A DNA stretch of 38,503 nt. Source: Desulfovirgula thermocuniculi DSM 16036 (GTDB taxonomy: Bacteria; Bacillota; Desulfotomaculia; Desulfotomaculales; Desulfovirgulaceae). How positions within the stretch are numbered: the stretch's first letter is position 1; every line of letters starts with the position of its first letter. The stretch lies in assembly GCF_000429345.1 (NCBI RefSeq), contig NZ_AUBR01000032.1, forward strand, positions 1 through 38,503, read 5' to 3'. This document shows positions 7,378 through 15,367 of this stretch, piece by piece. Both the position numbers and the translations under genes were made by a program. The notes under the pieces were generated by a model that made no database searches, was not told the DNA's origin, and saw nothing but the letters and a program-made list of their open reading frames with translations.

Positions 7378-8931
7378 ATGGCCCAATCTTTTGTCTACGG
7401 TGCCTTTGTGCTCTTGCTGGCCAGCATCTTTAACAGGGCCATTGGCTTTGTTTACCAGGTGCTCCTCATCCATTTTGTGCAGCCCGAAGGGGTAGGCCTT
7501 TTTAACATGATCTATCCGGTATACATCCTGGTCCTGGTTCTGGCCACCGCAGGCATACCCGTAGCCGTTGCCAAGCTGGTGGCTGAGGAAGTGGCCCGCA
7601 GCAGCATCTGCGGCGCTTACCGGGTCTTTACGGTGGCTCTTTTCTGGCTTGCCACAAACAGCCTGCTGGTCACCGGCCTGTTGTTGATAAGTATTCCTTA
7701 CATACGCCTCATTTTCCCCAACCCCAAGGCAGTTTACTGCTTTACGGCACTGGTGCCGGCCATTGTCGTCGTGGCCCTGTGTTCCGCCTTCAGGGGGTTT
7801 TTCCAGGGACTGCAGCAGATGGTACCGACGGCAGTAACACAGGTGGTGGAGCAGTCCGTACGCGTGGTGGTGGGGTTATGCGCCGCCCTCTTCCTGCTCC
7901 CCATGGGGCTTGAGTTTGCCGCCACGGGCATATCGCTGGGAGTGGTGGCGGGGGAGTTGGCCGGGTTCCTGCTGATGCTGGTTATCTACTTCCAGAAAAG
8001 GCCCGCCGGCCCTGTCCAAAAGCAACCTTTCCTCCCCGAACCCTGGCAGTCCGTTTCCCTGAGGATTTTCCGCCTGGCCATTCCCGTTACCCTGACACGC
8101 TTTGTATCCACCGCCTTTTTATCCCTCGATGCCCTTCTCATACCGCGGCGCTTGCAGGCCGCGGGGATGAATATTAAGGAAGCCACGGGTGTTTACGGAC
8201 AATTCGCGGGCATTGCCGAACCCCTGCTGTTTACTCCCGGCATTGTTACTGTTTCCCTGGCCACCGCCCTGGTTCCGGCCATAAGCGACGCCCTGGCGAA
8301 AAATAACCTCTCCCTCGTGCGCGGGCGCGCGGAAGAGGCCCTCCGGCTGGCCATGATGGCCGGCCTGCCGGCGGCGGCGGTTTTTGCCCTCCTTCCCAGG
8401 GAGCTTTGCCATGCCGTTTTTGGCTATGCGGAGGCTGGGATTGCCCTGGGCATCCTGGCCTTTGGGGGTCCTTTTCTCTACCTGCAGCAGACAACCACCG
8501 GTATTCTCCAGGGGCTGGGTTGTCCCGAAAGCCCGCTGCGCAACCTAATCATAGCCTCGTTCTTTAAGCTGGCGGGCATCTATTACCTGACCTCCCTGCC
8601 TTGTTTGACCATCCGAGGAGCGGCCATCTCCCTCTGCCTGGGCTATCTGGTAATGTCCCTCCTGAACTACCGCGATTTAAAAAGGCTGACCGGCCTCAAG
8701 TTAGACCTGCACTACTGCTTTGGTAGGCCCCTGATGGCCACGCTGGGCATGGCGGCGGTTATCTGGTACGCCCGCCTCGCGTTTGCGGATGCGCCGGTAA
8801 TTTCGCGCTGGGAGTTGCTGGCCGTGCTTTCCTGCGGAGGTCTTTCCTACCTCATCTTCTTGCTCCTGGTGGGAGGCCTTCACGCCCACGACCTGCGGCG
8901 CCTGATCTCCTTTCTCACCTGGCGCCGCTAG
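7378..8931 (+). CDS. SpoVB-type polysaccharide/lipid flippase (MOP superfamily)
   Basis: The protein of about 517 residues is hydrophobic throughout, with about 14 predicted membrane helices, and matches the SpoVB/polysaccharide biosynthesis branch of the MOP flippases, related to MurJ. Members flip lipid-linked glycan precursors across the membrane; SpoVB is required for spore cortex peptidoglycan. The N-terminal part, with LASIFNRAIGFVYQV and the GVGLFNMIYP motif, is typical. The frame is open from an ATG at 7309, but I chose the ATG at 7378. It has a good AGAGGTGG site seven bases upstream, and the extra 23 residues look non-native. The ribosome-binding site lies in a perfect hairpin. The gene converges on surE with only five bases between the two stops. 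Firmicutes carry several paralogues, so the exact name is not certain. Confidence 0.85.
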   Translation: MAQSFVYGAFVLLLASIFNRAIGFVYQVLLIHFVQPEGVGLFNMIYPVYILVLVLATAGIPVAVAKLVAEEVARSSICGAYRVFTVALFWLATNSLLVTGLLLISIPYIRLIFPNPKAVYCFTALVPAIVVVALCSAFRGFFQGLQQMVPTAVTQVVEQSVRVVVGLCAALFLLPMGLEFAATGISLGVVAGELAGFLLMLVIYFQKRPAGPVQKQPFLPEPWQSVSLRIFRLAIPVTLTRFVSTAFLSLDALLIPRRLQAAGMNIKEATGVYGQFAGIAEPLLFTPGIVTVSLATALVPAISDALAKNNLSLVRGRAEEALRLAMMAGLPAAAVFALLPRELCHAVFGYAEAGIALGILAFGGPFLYLQQTTTGILQGLGCPESPLRNLIIASFFKLAGIYYLTSLPCLTIRGAAISLCLGYLVMSLLNYRDLKRLTGLKLDLHYCFGRPLMATLGMAAVIWYARLAFADAPVISRWELLAVLSCGGLSYLIFLLLVGGLHAHDLRRLISFLTWRR

Positions 8932-8936
8932 CCAAG

Positions 8937-9701
8937 CTAAAGTATGCCTTCCCAGTAGTTTTTAAGCTCGGCAAGCGCCTGGTAGTTGGTGAGATCCAGC
9001 TGCAACGGTGTGATGGAAATGTACCTTTCTTTAATGGCCAGGATGTCTGTTTCCTCCCTGTTGTCTACAAGGTCAAGAGGTTCCCCGGCCATCCAGTAAT
9101 ACACGCGCCCGCGGGGGTCAACGCGCTTGTCAAAGACGTTTACGTAGCGCCGGGTGCCCAGCTTGGTTATGCGCACCCCCCGCGGCTTTCCTTCGGGGAT
9201 GTTAATGTTCAACAGGGTGCCTTTGGGCAGCCTCTTTTCAAAGAGGCGGAGGACGATCTTTCTGGCCACCTGGGCAGCGGTGGAGAAGTCCGCGCTGGTA
9301 TCGCTGGCCAGGGAAATGGCCAGGGAGGTGAAGCCGTTAATGGCCCCCTCAATGGCCGCGGAGACGGTGCCGGAATAAAGCACATCGGTGCCCAGGTTGG
9401 GCCCGTTGTTTATCCCGGCCACGATTAAATCCGGCGGGAAAGAGAGCAGATCTTCCACGGCGAGCTTTATGCAGTCCGCCGGCGTGCCGTCCACGGACCA
9501 GGCTACGGCGTTGATGCCGGGAAGGGTTACCTTCTCCAGCCGCAGGGGGCGGTGGACCGTAATGCCGTGCCCGGTGGCGCTGCACTCCTGGCATGGGGCG
9601 ACAATGTAAAGCTGGCCCAGGTCCTGCAAGCTTTCGGCCAGGGCCCGCAGGCCGGGAGCATAGATGCCGTCATCGTTGCTGAGCAGCAGGATCATCTTCA
9701 T
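8937..9701 (-). CDS. surE: 5'/3'-nucleotidase SurE
   Basis: The 254-residue protein starts with LLSNDDGIYAPG, whose two Asp residues bind the catalytic metal in SurE. It continues with the Asn-rich NNGPNLG metal/substrate loop near residue 98 and a TVSAAIEGA segment. SurE removes phosphate from nucleoside monophosphates and short polyphosphates in the cytoplasm. Length is normal for the family. It is the last gene of the queD-queC-DUF366-queE-folE-ypmA-surE run, 11 bases after ypmA. A second ATG two codons downstream is also possible. In many bacteria surE sits with pcm; here it is tied to deazapurine genes. Confidence 0.95.
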   Translation of the reverse strand: MKMILLLSNDDGIYAPGLRALAESLQDLGQLYIVAPCQECSATGHGITVHRPLRLEKVTLPGINAVAWSVDGTPADCIKLAVEDLLSFPPDLIVAGINNGPNLGTDVLYSGTVSAAIEGAINGFTSLAISLASDTSADFSTAAQVARKIVLRLFEKRLPKGTLLNINIPEGKPRGVRITKLGTRRYVNVFDKRVDPRGRVYYWMAGEPLDLVDNREETDILAIKERYISITPLQLDLTNYQALAELKNYWEGIL

Positions 9702-9712
9702 TCCCCGTAAGG

Positions 9713-9901
9713 CTAAATTTCGTATATTGAAATGATCATGTTGCCCGTGTTCTGGTCTTTGGTGAGACCGAACATTACTTTCTTATGCCGGAGGGTCTTA
9801 TTTAAGAAGTCCACAACCTTGTACATATCGGGGTAGGGAGGGAAGCTCTTGGTGGCAATTAATTGCAATTTGCCCTCCCCTTTTTCCTCCTTTTCGTTCA
9901 T
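9713..9901 (-). CDS. YpmA-like small protein (DUF4264)
   Basis: This 62-residue protein has a charged N terminus followed by PDMYKVVDFLNKTL and VMFGLTKD, which I recognise as the YpmA/DUF4264 family of Firmicutes. Its function is unknown. A CGGAGGT site lies eight bases before the ATG. It is packed between folE (28 bases upstream) and surE (11 bases downstream), so it belongs to the same transcript. Family call moderate, coding status strong. Confidence 0.75.
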   Translation of the reverse strand: MNEKEEKGEGKLQLIATKSFPPYPDMYKVVDFLNKTLRHKKVMFGLTKDQNTGNMIISIYEI

Positions 9902-9929
9902 GGGCGCGTACCTCCGTAGCGTTGCCGGA

Positions 9930-10493
9930 TTAGCCCTTTATGAGGGCCATGGCCTCTGCCCTGGTGGCTTCATTTTTCTGGAAGAGGCCCCGTACGGCAG
10001 AGGTGACTGTTTTCGAGCCCGGCTTGCGTACCCCGCGCAAGGTCATGCACATGTGCTCGGCCTCAATGACCACCAGGACTCCCTGGGGATTGAGCCGGCG
10101 CATGATGCAATCGGCAATTTGGGTGGTGAGGCGCTCCTGGAGCTGGGGGCGTTTGGCAAAGCCCTCCACCACGCGGGCCAGCTTGGAAAGCCCCGTTACC
10201 CGTCCCCGCCGCGGGATATAGGCTACGTGGGCCTTTCCAAAGAAGGGCAGGAGGTGGTGCTCGCAGATGGAGTAAAGGGGAATGTCCTTGACCACCACCA
10301 TTTCTTCGTGATCCTCGGTAAATATGGTTTCCAGGTGCCTTTCGGGATCATCCCACAGCCCGCAAAATATTTCCTTGTACATCCTGGCCACCCGGGCCGG
10401 AGTCTCCCTCAACCCTTCGCGATCCGGATCTTCGCCAATGGCTTCCAAGATCATGCGTACGGCCTTCTCAATTTTCTCTGTATCTATGGCCAT
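9930..10493 (-). CDS. folE: GTP cyclohydrolase I
   Basis: FolE converts GTP to 7,8-dihydroneopterin triphosphate, the first step of both folate and 7-deazaguanine (queuosine) synthesis. The 187-residue length is normal for the compact bacterial enzyme. The zinc ligands are visible as Cys77 and His80 in CEHHLLPF and Cys149 in HMCMTLRG. The substrate loop [16 protein letters not shown] follows. The ATG has an AGAGG site close upstream. Its place directly after queE indicates that here it feeds QueD with dihydroneopterin triphosphate, though it can also serve folate synthesis. No other folate gene is in the window. Confidence 0.96.
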   Translation of the reverse strand: MAIDTEKIEKAVRMILEAIGEDPDREGLRETPARVARMYKEIFCGLWDDPERHLETIFTEDHEEMVVVKDIPLYSICEHHLLPFFGKAHVAYIPRRGRVTGLSKLARVVEGFAKRPQLQERLTTQIADCIMRRLNPQGVLVVIEAEHMCMTLRGVRKPGSKTVTSAVRGLFQKNEATRAEAMALIKG

Positions 10494-10515
10494 TTAACCT
10501 CTCCCTCCAAGCACG

Positions 10516-11253
10516 TTACGGGCATCCCAGCCATTTGTGGACCTGGGGTATAACCCTGACATCGGATAAAACTTCTAAGGCCCGGGCTTGCCAGGCAAAA
10601 AGCTTTGCAGGGCCGGCACGCAGCTTGCCTCCGGCAGTTACCGGCTGGAGGACTAGGGGGATGTCGCCCGCGCTGCGTATTATCCGCAGGGCTTCTTCGA
10701 TTTCCTCCTCCCTGCTTTCATGATCTACGATTAACTTGACGAAAACCCTCCTGCAGGAGGCCAGCTGCAGGAACCTTCTGTGTTCTTCCCAGGCGGGCCT
10801 GATGCCTGCCGTGGAAGGGAGCTTTATGTCCATGGCTATGGTATCTACGTAGGGGAGCAGGGGCTCGAGCTGCTCCGGCAGGGTGCCGTTGGTTTCGAGA
10901 TATATGCCTTCCCTCGTTTTCGGCAACCGGGGCAAAAGCTCGGCAAGAAAGGTGGCGTGCAGCAGGGGCTCGCCGCCGGTCAGGCTGAGGGAGTGGTGGA
11001 GGTGCGGGCTCAGGGCCTTTACTCTTTTCACCACTTCTTGTACCGTAAGGGGGTTGGGTATGAGTCGGAAATCCCCGCGCACCGGGTCGGCCTGGCAGCG
11101 GCAATACTGGGGGATGTCGTGGAAAGTATCGCAATAGGAGCACTGTAGGTTGCATCCCGCCAGGCGTAAAAAAATTTGCCGGCAGCCAACAAAGATGCCC
11201 TCCCCCTGCAGGGATGAAAATATTTCCACCAAGGGGGCCGCGGGAAGGGACAC
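10516..11253 (-). CDS. queE: 7-carboxy-7-deazaguanine synthase (radical SAM)
   Basis: QueE turns 6-carboxy-tetrahydropterin into 7-carboxy-7-deazaguanine by a radical SAM ring contraction. The cluster motif is Cys34-x3-Cys38-x2-Cys41 (CNLQCSYC), preceded by the SLQGEG substrate segment at about 14-19 and followed by LTGGEPLLH, which contacts SAM. The 245-residue length is normal. The start is GTG at 11253 with a GGGGGG-type ribosome-binding site. The stop codon of the DUF366 gene lies one base upstream, so translation is probably coupled. It is part of the preQ0 operon with queC, queD and folE. Confidence 0.95.
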   Translation of the reverse strand: MSLPAAPLVEIFSSLQGEGIFVGCRQIFLRLAGCNLQCSYCDTFHDIPQYCRCQADPVRGDFRLIPNPLTVQEVVKRVKALSPHLHHSLSLTGGEPLLHATFLAELLPRLPKTREGIYLETNGTLPEQLEPLLPYVDTIAMDIKLPSTAGIRPAWEEHRRFLQLASCRRVFVKLIVDHESREEEIEEALRIIRSAGDIPLVLQPVTAGGKLRAGPAKLFAWQARALEVLSDVRVIPQVHKWLGCP

Positions 11254-11254
11254 C

Positions 11255-11818
11255 TTATGTTACCCCCCGCACCTTGCATCTGGCCATCAGGACGCCCTGT
11301 ATTTCCAGGGCGTAGGCCTGCCCTATTCCCTCGGCCAGCCCGGGGATGTCCTGGGGGGAAAAGCCCATCTCTATAAGACCAGCCGCCGGGACCGGCGTGC
11401 CCTCCGGCGAGATGTTCAGGGCGAAGTGCATCATGGTGGACACGGGGGAGGCCGTGGCAATGGAAATGGACAGCTTGCGTTCCTGAAAGAAAAGGTCGTC
11501 CCCGCGGCGCAAAAGCTTTACGCCCGCCTTTTCCTCTAAAATGTCCCTGGCCACGGCTACTAAGAGGCGCTGGCGCAGCACGGCTTTTTCCAGGTCGTGA
11601 TCAAAGTGCTCGACCACAAAGTGCAGCATGTCGCTGCCGTAAATTGGCGAGCGGTTTTTTAAGTCCTCCACATCTACCATGTGGGCGAAATCTACGCGGC
11701 AGGGTCCCCTGAAACTTACAATGCTTTCCCCAAGCAAACCGAAGGTGCGGTAAGCCCACAGGGAGGAAAGCTGGGACCCGTCATAGGCAATGATCTGGGG
11801 GTGAAAATAAACGTGCAT
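11255..11818 (-). CDS. DUF366 family protein within the queuosine operon
   Basis: The 187-residue soluble protein has no membrane segment or cysteine cluster. I recognise it as DUF366, a family of unknown function known from archaea and some Firmicutes. Visible segments include DGSQLSSLWAYR near the N terminus, a His/Asp-rich stretch (DMLHFVVEHFDHDLEKAV, about 64-81) and STMMHFALNI. The gene lies between queC and queE with five bases or fewer on either side. Its ribosome-binding site overlaps the end of queC, so it is almost certainly co-translated with the preQ0 enzymes. A role in 7-deazaguanine metabolism is an inference from this position alone. No QueF (preQ0 reductase) gene is present in the window, and DUF366 shows no obvious similarity to it. 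Confidence 0.8.
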   Translation of the reverse strand: MHVYFHPQIIAYDGSQLSSLWAYRTFGLLGESIVSFRGPCRVDFAHMVDVEDLKNRSPIYGSDMLHFVVEHFDHDLEKAVLRQRLLVAVARDILEEKAGVKLLRRGDDLFFQERKLSISIATASPVSTMMHFALNISPEGTPVPAAGLIEMGFSPQDIPGLAEGIGQAYALEIQGVLMARCKVRGVT

Positions 11819-11823
11819 TTGCG

Positions 11824-12486
11824 CTACCCTCCCTCCCCCGCAGCAGCCATGGCGCGGGCAAGGCGGCGGCAGCTCTCACAGCGCCCGCACATGGTTTCTC
11901 CCCCGTAATAGCAGCTCCAGATGAGGTTCCAGGGTACCCCCAGGCGCTTTCCCAGCGCCACTATTTCGGCCTTGTTAAGCCTGGCAGTGTAGCTCACCAC
12001 CCTGACCCCGGAGAGGGTAGAAAAGCTGAGGGCCCTGTTGGTGGCCTCTATAAAGGCAAGGCTGTTGTCGGGGAAAGTCGCCGCTTCTTCACGGTTGAAG
12101 CCGGTAACCACCTGCTGGCAACCCATGGCTTCGGCAAAGCAGGCGGCAATGCTGATAAACAAACCGTTGCGATTGGGCACCCACACGGCGGCGGCTGTGG
12201 CCCTGGCCTCCTCCAAGTTGTCGAGAATTTCTGCAGGGGGCTCCGGCACGGCCACGTTTCTGTCCACCAGCGAAGTCCTGGTGATCTGGGCCAGAAAGGG
12301 CAGCTCTACGACCCGGTGGGGGACCTTATAATGTGCGGCCAGGGCGGCAGCGGCGGCAATTTCTTTGCGTGCCGCTTTCTGCCCGTAGTCCATGGTCAGG
12401 CAGAGCACGACTTCGCTGTCCTGGACGGCCTGCGCCAGGGAAACGGCGGAATCGAGTCCGCCGGAGAGTAGCACCACGCTTCTCAT
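11824..12486 (-). CDS. queC: 7-cyano-7-deazaguanine (preQ0) synthase
   Basis: QueC uses ATP and ammonia to convert 7-carboxy-7-deazaguanine to preQ0. The N terminus carries the PP-loop LSGGLDSAVS. The C terminus carries the zinc site CYYGGETMCGRCESC with its four cysteines. The frame is open to 12531, but the ATG at 12486 is clearly the start. It has a GGGAGGA site seven bases upstream, begins MRSVVLLSGG as the family does, and overlaps the queD stop codon in an ATGA junction that couples translation. The length from this start is 220 residues, normal for the family. Confidence 0.96.
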   Translation of the reverse strand: MRSVVLLSGGLDSAVSLAQAVQDSEVVLCLTMDYGQKAARKEIAAAAALAAHYKVPHRVVELPFLAQITRTSLVDRNVAVPEPPAEILDNLEEARATAAAVWVPNRNGLFISIAACFAEAMGCQQVVTGFNREEAATFPDNSLAFIEATNRALSFSTLSGVRVVSYTARLNKAEIVALGKRLGVPWNLIWSCYYGGETMCGRCESCRRLARAMAAAGEGG

Positions 12487-12863
12487 TTGTGTTCCTCCCA
12501 GTAGCTGGCAGATGCGTCGGGCGATTCCCACACGCGCACTTCGGCCAGCGATGTTCCCGGTGGCAATGCGGGCTTTAACCTCTCAAAAACGTACCTGGCC
12601 AGGTTTTCGGCGGTGGGGTTGAAGTTTTCCTGGTTGAAAGGCGGTAGCTGGTTCAGGTAAGCGTGATCCAGGTCCTTAAGAACATTATTTACCGCCTGCT
12701 TCAGGGCGTTAAAGTCAACCAGCATACCGCAGTGATCCAGGCTCGTCCCTTCCACGGACACTTCCACTTCCCAAGTGTGCCCGTGCAGGCGGCTGCAGCT
12801 GCCCCGGTAGTTTACCAGGTGGTGTGCGGCTGCAAAGCGGCTTTTCACGCTCAGGCGGAACAT
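12483..12863 (-). CDS. queD: 6-carboxy-5,6,7,8-tetrahydropterin synthase
   Basis: QueD converts dihydroneopterin triphosphate to 6-carboxy-tetrahydropterin. The 126-residue length fits the family. The zinc histidines are His14 (AAAHH), His27 and His29 (LHGHTW), and the catalytic Cys is Cys23, four residues before His27. A further Asp-His pair in LDHAYLN matches the family's second active-site segment. The ATG follows a GGAGGAC site by nine or so bases. It is the first gene of the operon. The 115-base gap upstream should hold the promoter, but I could not make out a convincing one there, nor a preQ1 riboswitch. Confidence 0.95.
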   Translation of the reverse strand: MFRLSVKSRFAAAHHLVNYRGSCSRLHGHTWEVEVSVEGTSLDHCGMLVDFNALKQAVNNVLKDLDHAYLNQLPPFNQENFNPTAENLARYVFERLKPALPPGTSLAEVRVWESPDASASYWEEHK

Positions 12864-12978
12864 GGTAAGGTTGTCCTCCGCGGAGGTTTAATCGTGTAGT
12901 AGTATGACAAATACACCTAGCTTTAAACTATTTCGCCGGCTCTTACAAACGTCCTCCTCCCCAAAAAAGAAAAAGGGT

Positions 12979-14064
12979 CTAAAGCCCCAGGGCGTGGCGG
13001 TAACACTGCGCTGCTTCCGCAGCGCGCCCCAGCTCGTTGAGGATGTTTCCCTGTAAGCCCCAGGCCAGGAACAGCGCAGGGTTTTCCTGCAACATTTTTT
13101 TGCAGATGGCCATGGCCTCCTCGTGCCGGTGGAGCTTTACCAGGCAGGCTGCCTTGTTTAAGAGTATTAACGGGTTATGGGGCTCCAGGCTTAGGGCTTT
13201 ATCAAAAAGCTGCAGGGCCTCGTCGTTCTTATCAAGCTCTTCCAGGAGGAGGGCGTAGTTGTTGTAGGTGGTAGCATCGGCCTTGTAGCGCTGGATGATG
13301 ACCTCGTAGTAGGAAATGGCCTTGGCGTACAGGCGGGCCCGGTGATAGCACGAGGCCAGGTTGGCCAGGATAGTTGTGTCGCCCGGGCACATTTCTTTGG
13401 CCAGCTCGTAGCAGGCAATGGCTTCCTCGTAACGCCCCAGGTGGTAAAGGCTGTAACCCTTGTTGTTCATTACCTCGGCGTTATTTAACCCGCCTGCCTG
13501 CGCGCGCTGGTAATACTCGAGGGCTTCCTCGTGCCGGCCCATTTTGCTGGCGGCCAGCCCCATGTTCAGGTACAGTTCGGGGGTAGCTCCGCGGCTGTCC
13601 ATTACTTCTTTAAACAAGGCAAGGGCATGTTCTGCCTGGTTAGCCTCCAAAAGCTTAATACCAATTTCTGTTAAAGTTAGTTCGTTCGCCCCGCCGGTTT
13701 TAGGGGAAAGGTCTCCCTCGTCACAACTGCCGTAGGTGCCGGTTTTCTCGATCAGCCGGGCGGTATTGAAAGCCCTTTCGTTCATGCGCTTAAGCCAGTA
13801 GAGGAGGCCGGCCCTGCCCTCGTCGCCGCACGCCTTTTTCCAGTGTATCAGGGCCTTGTCCAGCCAGCCCTTTTTAAGGCACAGCCTGGTGGCGTGCAGG
13901 TGGAGCATGCGCTGCTCCGGCTTATGCTGCATGGCTCTGTAAAGCCACCGCAGGGCCTTTTCCTCGGCTCCCAGAGTCTCTAAAATGCGGGCCCCTACAT
14001 GCCATAAAAAGGCGAAAGCGTCCGGCCTTTTGGGAGAAGACAGGGGAATCCTCCACATCGGCAA
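12979..14064 (-). CDS. Tetratricopeptide repeat protein, probable N-terminal frameshift
   Basis: The frame encodes 361 residues. From about residue 130 to the end there are six or seven TPR units with the usual G-Y/N-A and Y-A spacing (for example AEVMNNKGYSLYHLGRYEEAIACY), a scaffold for protein binding in the cytoplasm. The partner is unknown. The beginning is odd. The ATG at 14064 follows an in-frame stop. Another frame begins with an ATG at 14125 behind a good AGGA site and gives a natural-looking N terminus (MRDKENIYYLSRRILAVRG). Reading that frame into this one near 14023-14034 (CCCAAAAGG on the coding strand) would give a smooth protein. I therefore suspect one extra base there, from mutation or sequencing error, and a true start at 14125. 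No signal peptide. Confidence 0.75.
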   Translation of the reverse strand: MPMWRIPLSSPKRPDAFAFLWHVGARILETLGAEEKALRWLYRAMQHKPEQRMLHLHATRLCLKKGWLDKALIHWKKACGDEGRAGLLYWLKRMNERAFNTARLIEKTGTYGSCDEGDLSPKTGGANELTLTEIGIKLLEANQAEHALALFKEVMDSRGATPELYLNMGLAASKMGRHEEALEYYQRAQAGGLNNAEVMNNKGYSLYHLGRYEEAIACYELAKEMCPGDTTILANLASCYHRARLYAKAISYYEVIIQRYKADATTYNNYALLLEELDKNDEALQLFDKALSLEPHNPLILLNKAACLVKLHRHEEAMAICKKMLQENPALFLAWGLQGNILNELGRAAEAAQCYRHALGL

Positions 14065-14178
14065 GGTCGCCCCTTACAGCGAGAATTCTCCGGGAAAGAT
14101 AGTAAATATTTTCTTTGTCCCTCATGGTTATTCCTGCTAGTTATGGCAACATTAAGTATCCATATGGTGGTGAGCCGC

Positions 14179-14772
14179 TTAACCGCCCACAAAATGACGC
14201 GGGCGGAATTCCGCCCCCAGGCCGTGGGCAATTTCCCGGCACTTCTGCATATCCACTTCCGGCCACTCTACGGCGGTAAGCACCACTTTAGGTATTTCTC
14301 CGACACAGGCACGGGCAAATTCCAGCACGGCACCGTAGGCTTTTTCCCCGAAAACGGGGCGGCACACCTTCCGGTATACATCCTCCGCGTGGGCGTTTAA
14401 ACTGATGCTCACCGCGTCCACCAGTCCTTTTAGGGCGGGGACGATGTTCTGCCCGTAAAGGAGATTGGCCTGGCCGTTGGTGTTAATCCTTACCGCAGCC
14501 CCCCTCTTTTTGAGCCAGGACGCTACTTCCCTGACCAGCTCCAGGCGCATGAGGGGCTCGCCGTAGCCGCAAAAGACCACCTCGCGGTAAGCGAGCGGGT
14601 CTTTGATGGCCCTTATTACTTCCTCGACGCTCGGCTCGCGCTCCAGCCAGAGGTTGTAGCCTATCCCGCCGGGGGTATGACGGATGCAGAAGAGGCAGTT
14701 GTTGGTACACCTGTTGGTAACGTTTAGGTAAAGTTTTTGCCCCAGGGTGTAGGTCAGGATTTGTTCGCCCAT
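14179..14772 (-). CDS. TatD-associated radical SAM protein
   Basis: The protein of about 197 residues has the radical SAM cluster motif CTNNCLFC (Cys-x3-Cys-x2-Cys) shortly after its start, then CGYGEPLMR, the GGE-like SAM contact, and INTNGQAN. It resembles the family of radical SAM proteins found fused or adjacent to the TatD nuclease in Firmicutes (TIGR04038). The chemistry is unknown, and no TatD gene is in the window. The frame is open to 14880, but the ATG at 14772 is preferred. A GGGAGGGGGG site lies just upstream, and the extra 36 residues are Gly/Arg-rich and look non-coding. It lies upstream of the TPR gene in the same direction. Confidence 0.8.
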   Translation of the reverse strand: MGEQILTYTLGQKLYLNVTNRCTNNCLFCIRHTPGGIGYNLWLEREPSVEEVIRAIKDPLAYREVVFCGYGEPLMRLELVREVASWLKKRGAAVRINTNGQANLLYGQNIVPALKGLVDAVSISLNAHAEDVYRKVCRPVFGEKAYGAVLEFARACVGEIPKVVLTAVEWPEVDMQKCREIAHGLGAEFRPRHFVGG

Positions 14773-14929
14773 GCTTTCCCCCCTCCCGGGAATATTTCTC
14801 TTCCCCTTTCTGCTTTCCTGCCCCCGGGGGGTGCCTCTGCCACGACGGGGTAGAGATCCTTGACCAGGCGTTATTTCCATAGATTAACACGAATATAACT
14901 AATTATAAAGCCGTCGGGGGGTGATTGGT

Positions 14930-15325
14930 TTGCCGGGAGAGAATGGCAAGGCCGGCTCTTTTATTGATTTACTGGAAGTGCTGCGGGGGACTTTCTGGGC
15001 CCTGGTGTTTTCCTTTGCAGGAAGCGTTTTCCTCGGGGCGGGGTTGTACTTTACCGCCTTGGCCGAAGACGTGCTGCCCTGGTTTGGCACCGGCCTCTTT
15101 TTCTTTAGCGTGCTGGCAGGCGCCTGGCTGGCATCCTACCGGGCCGGGAAAGGAGGGCTCTGGCACGGCCTGGGGGTGGCAGTGCTGTTCTGCCTCTTCT
15201 CCTTCCTGCTTACGGCCACCGTGCTGCCCGTGCCCCTTGTGCCCTCTTCCCTGGTCCAGAAAGTAGTGCTGGCCGCCGCAGCGGGCGTGCTGGGTGGTGT
15301 GCTCGGTGTGAGTTCTTCCCGGTAA
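14930..15325 (+). CDS. TIGR04086 family membrane protein
   Basis: The product of about 131 residues has four hydrophobic segments separated by short loops, with a GxGLYF pattern in the first half and a Val/Ala/Gly-rich last helix. This is the TIGR04086 (YrzE-like) family, whose function is unknown. The frame starts at a GTG at 14921, but I prefer the TTG at 14930 because GGGGGGTGA lies at the right distance (six bases) before it. It is a single gene, divergent from the radical SAM gene and convergent with the flavin subunit gene, with which it shares a terminator. Confidence 0.75.
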   Translation: MPGENGKAGSFIDLLEVLRGTFWALVFSFAGSVFLGAGLYFTALAEDVLPWFGTGLFFFSVLAGAWLASYRAGKGGLWHGLGVAVLFCLFSFLLTATVLPVPLVPSSLVQKVVLAAAAGVLGGVLGVSSSR

Positions 15326-15334
15326 ACGAACGAG

Positions 15335-15367
15335 AAAAGACACCGGTTTACTTGCCGGTGTCTTTTT
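15335..15367 (+). terminator. Bidirectional terminator
   Basis: AAAAGACACCGG at 15335-15346 pairs perfectly with 15355-15366 around an eight-base loop and is flanked by A and T runs. It ends the plus-strand membrane-protein gene and, on the other strand, the hdr-flx operon, whose last stop codon it overlaps. Confidence 0.88.

Noticed and set aside
11255-11818. DUF366 as a degenerate QueF
   Set aside because: I see no QueF nitrile-reductase signature with its catalytic Cys and Asp, so it is kept as a separate family of unknown function.
12864-12978. Possible preQ1 riboswitch upstream of queD
   Set aside because: The leader lacks the short GC hairpin and A-rich tail of preQ1-I and the features of preQ1-II that I know; only the purine-rich ribosome-binding site is clear.
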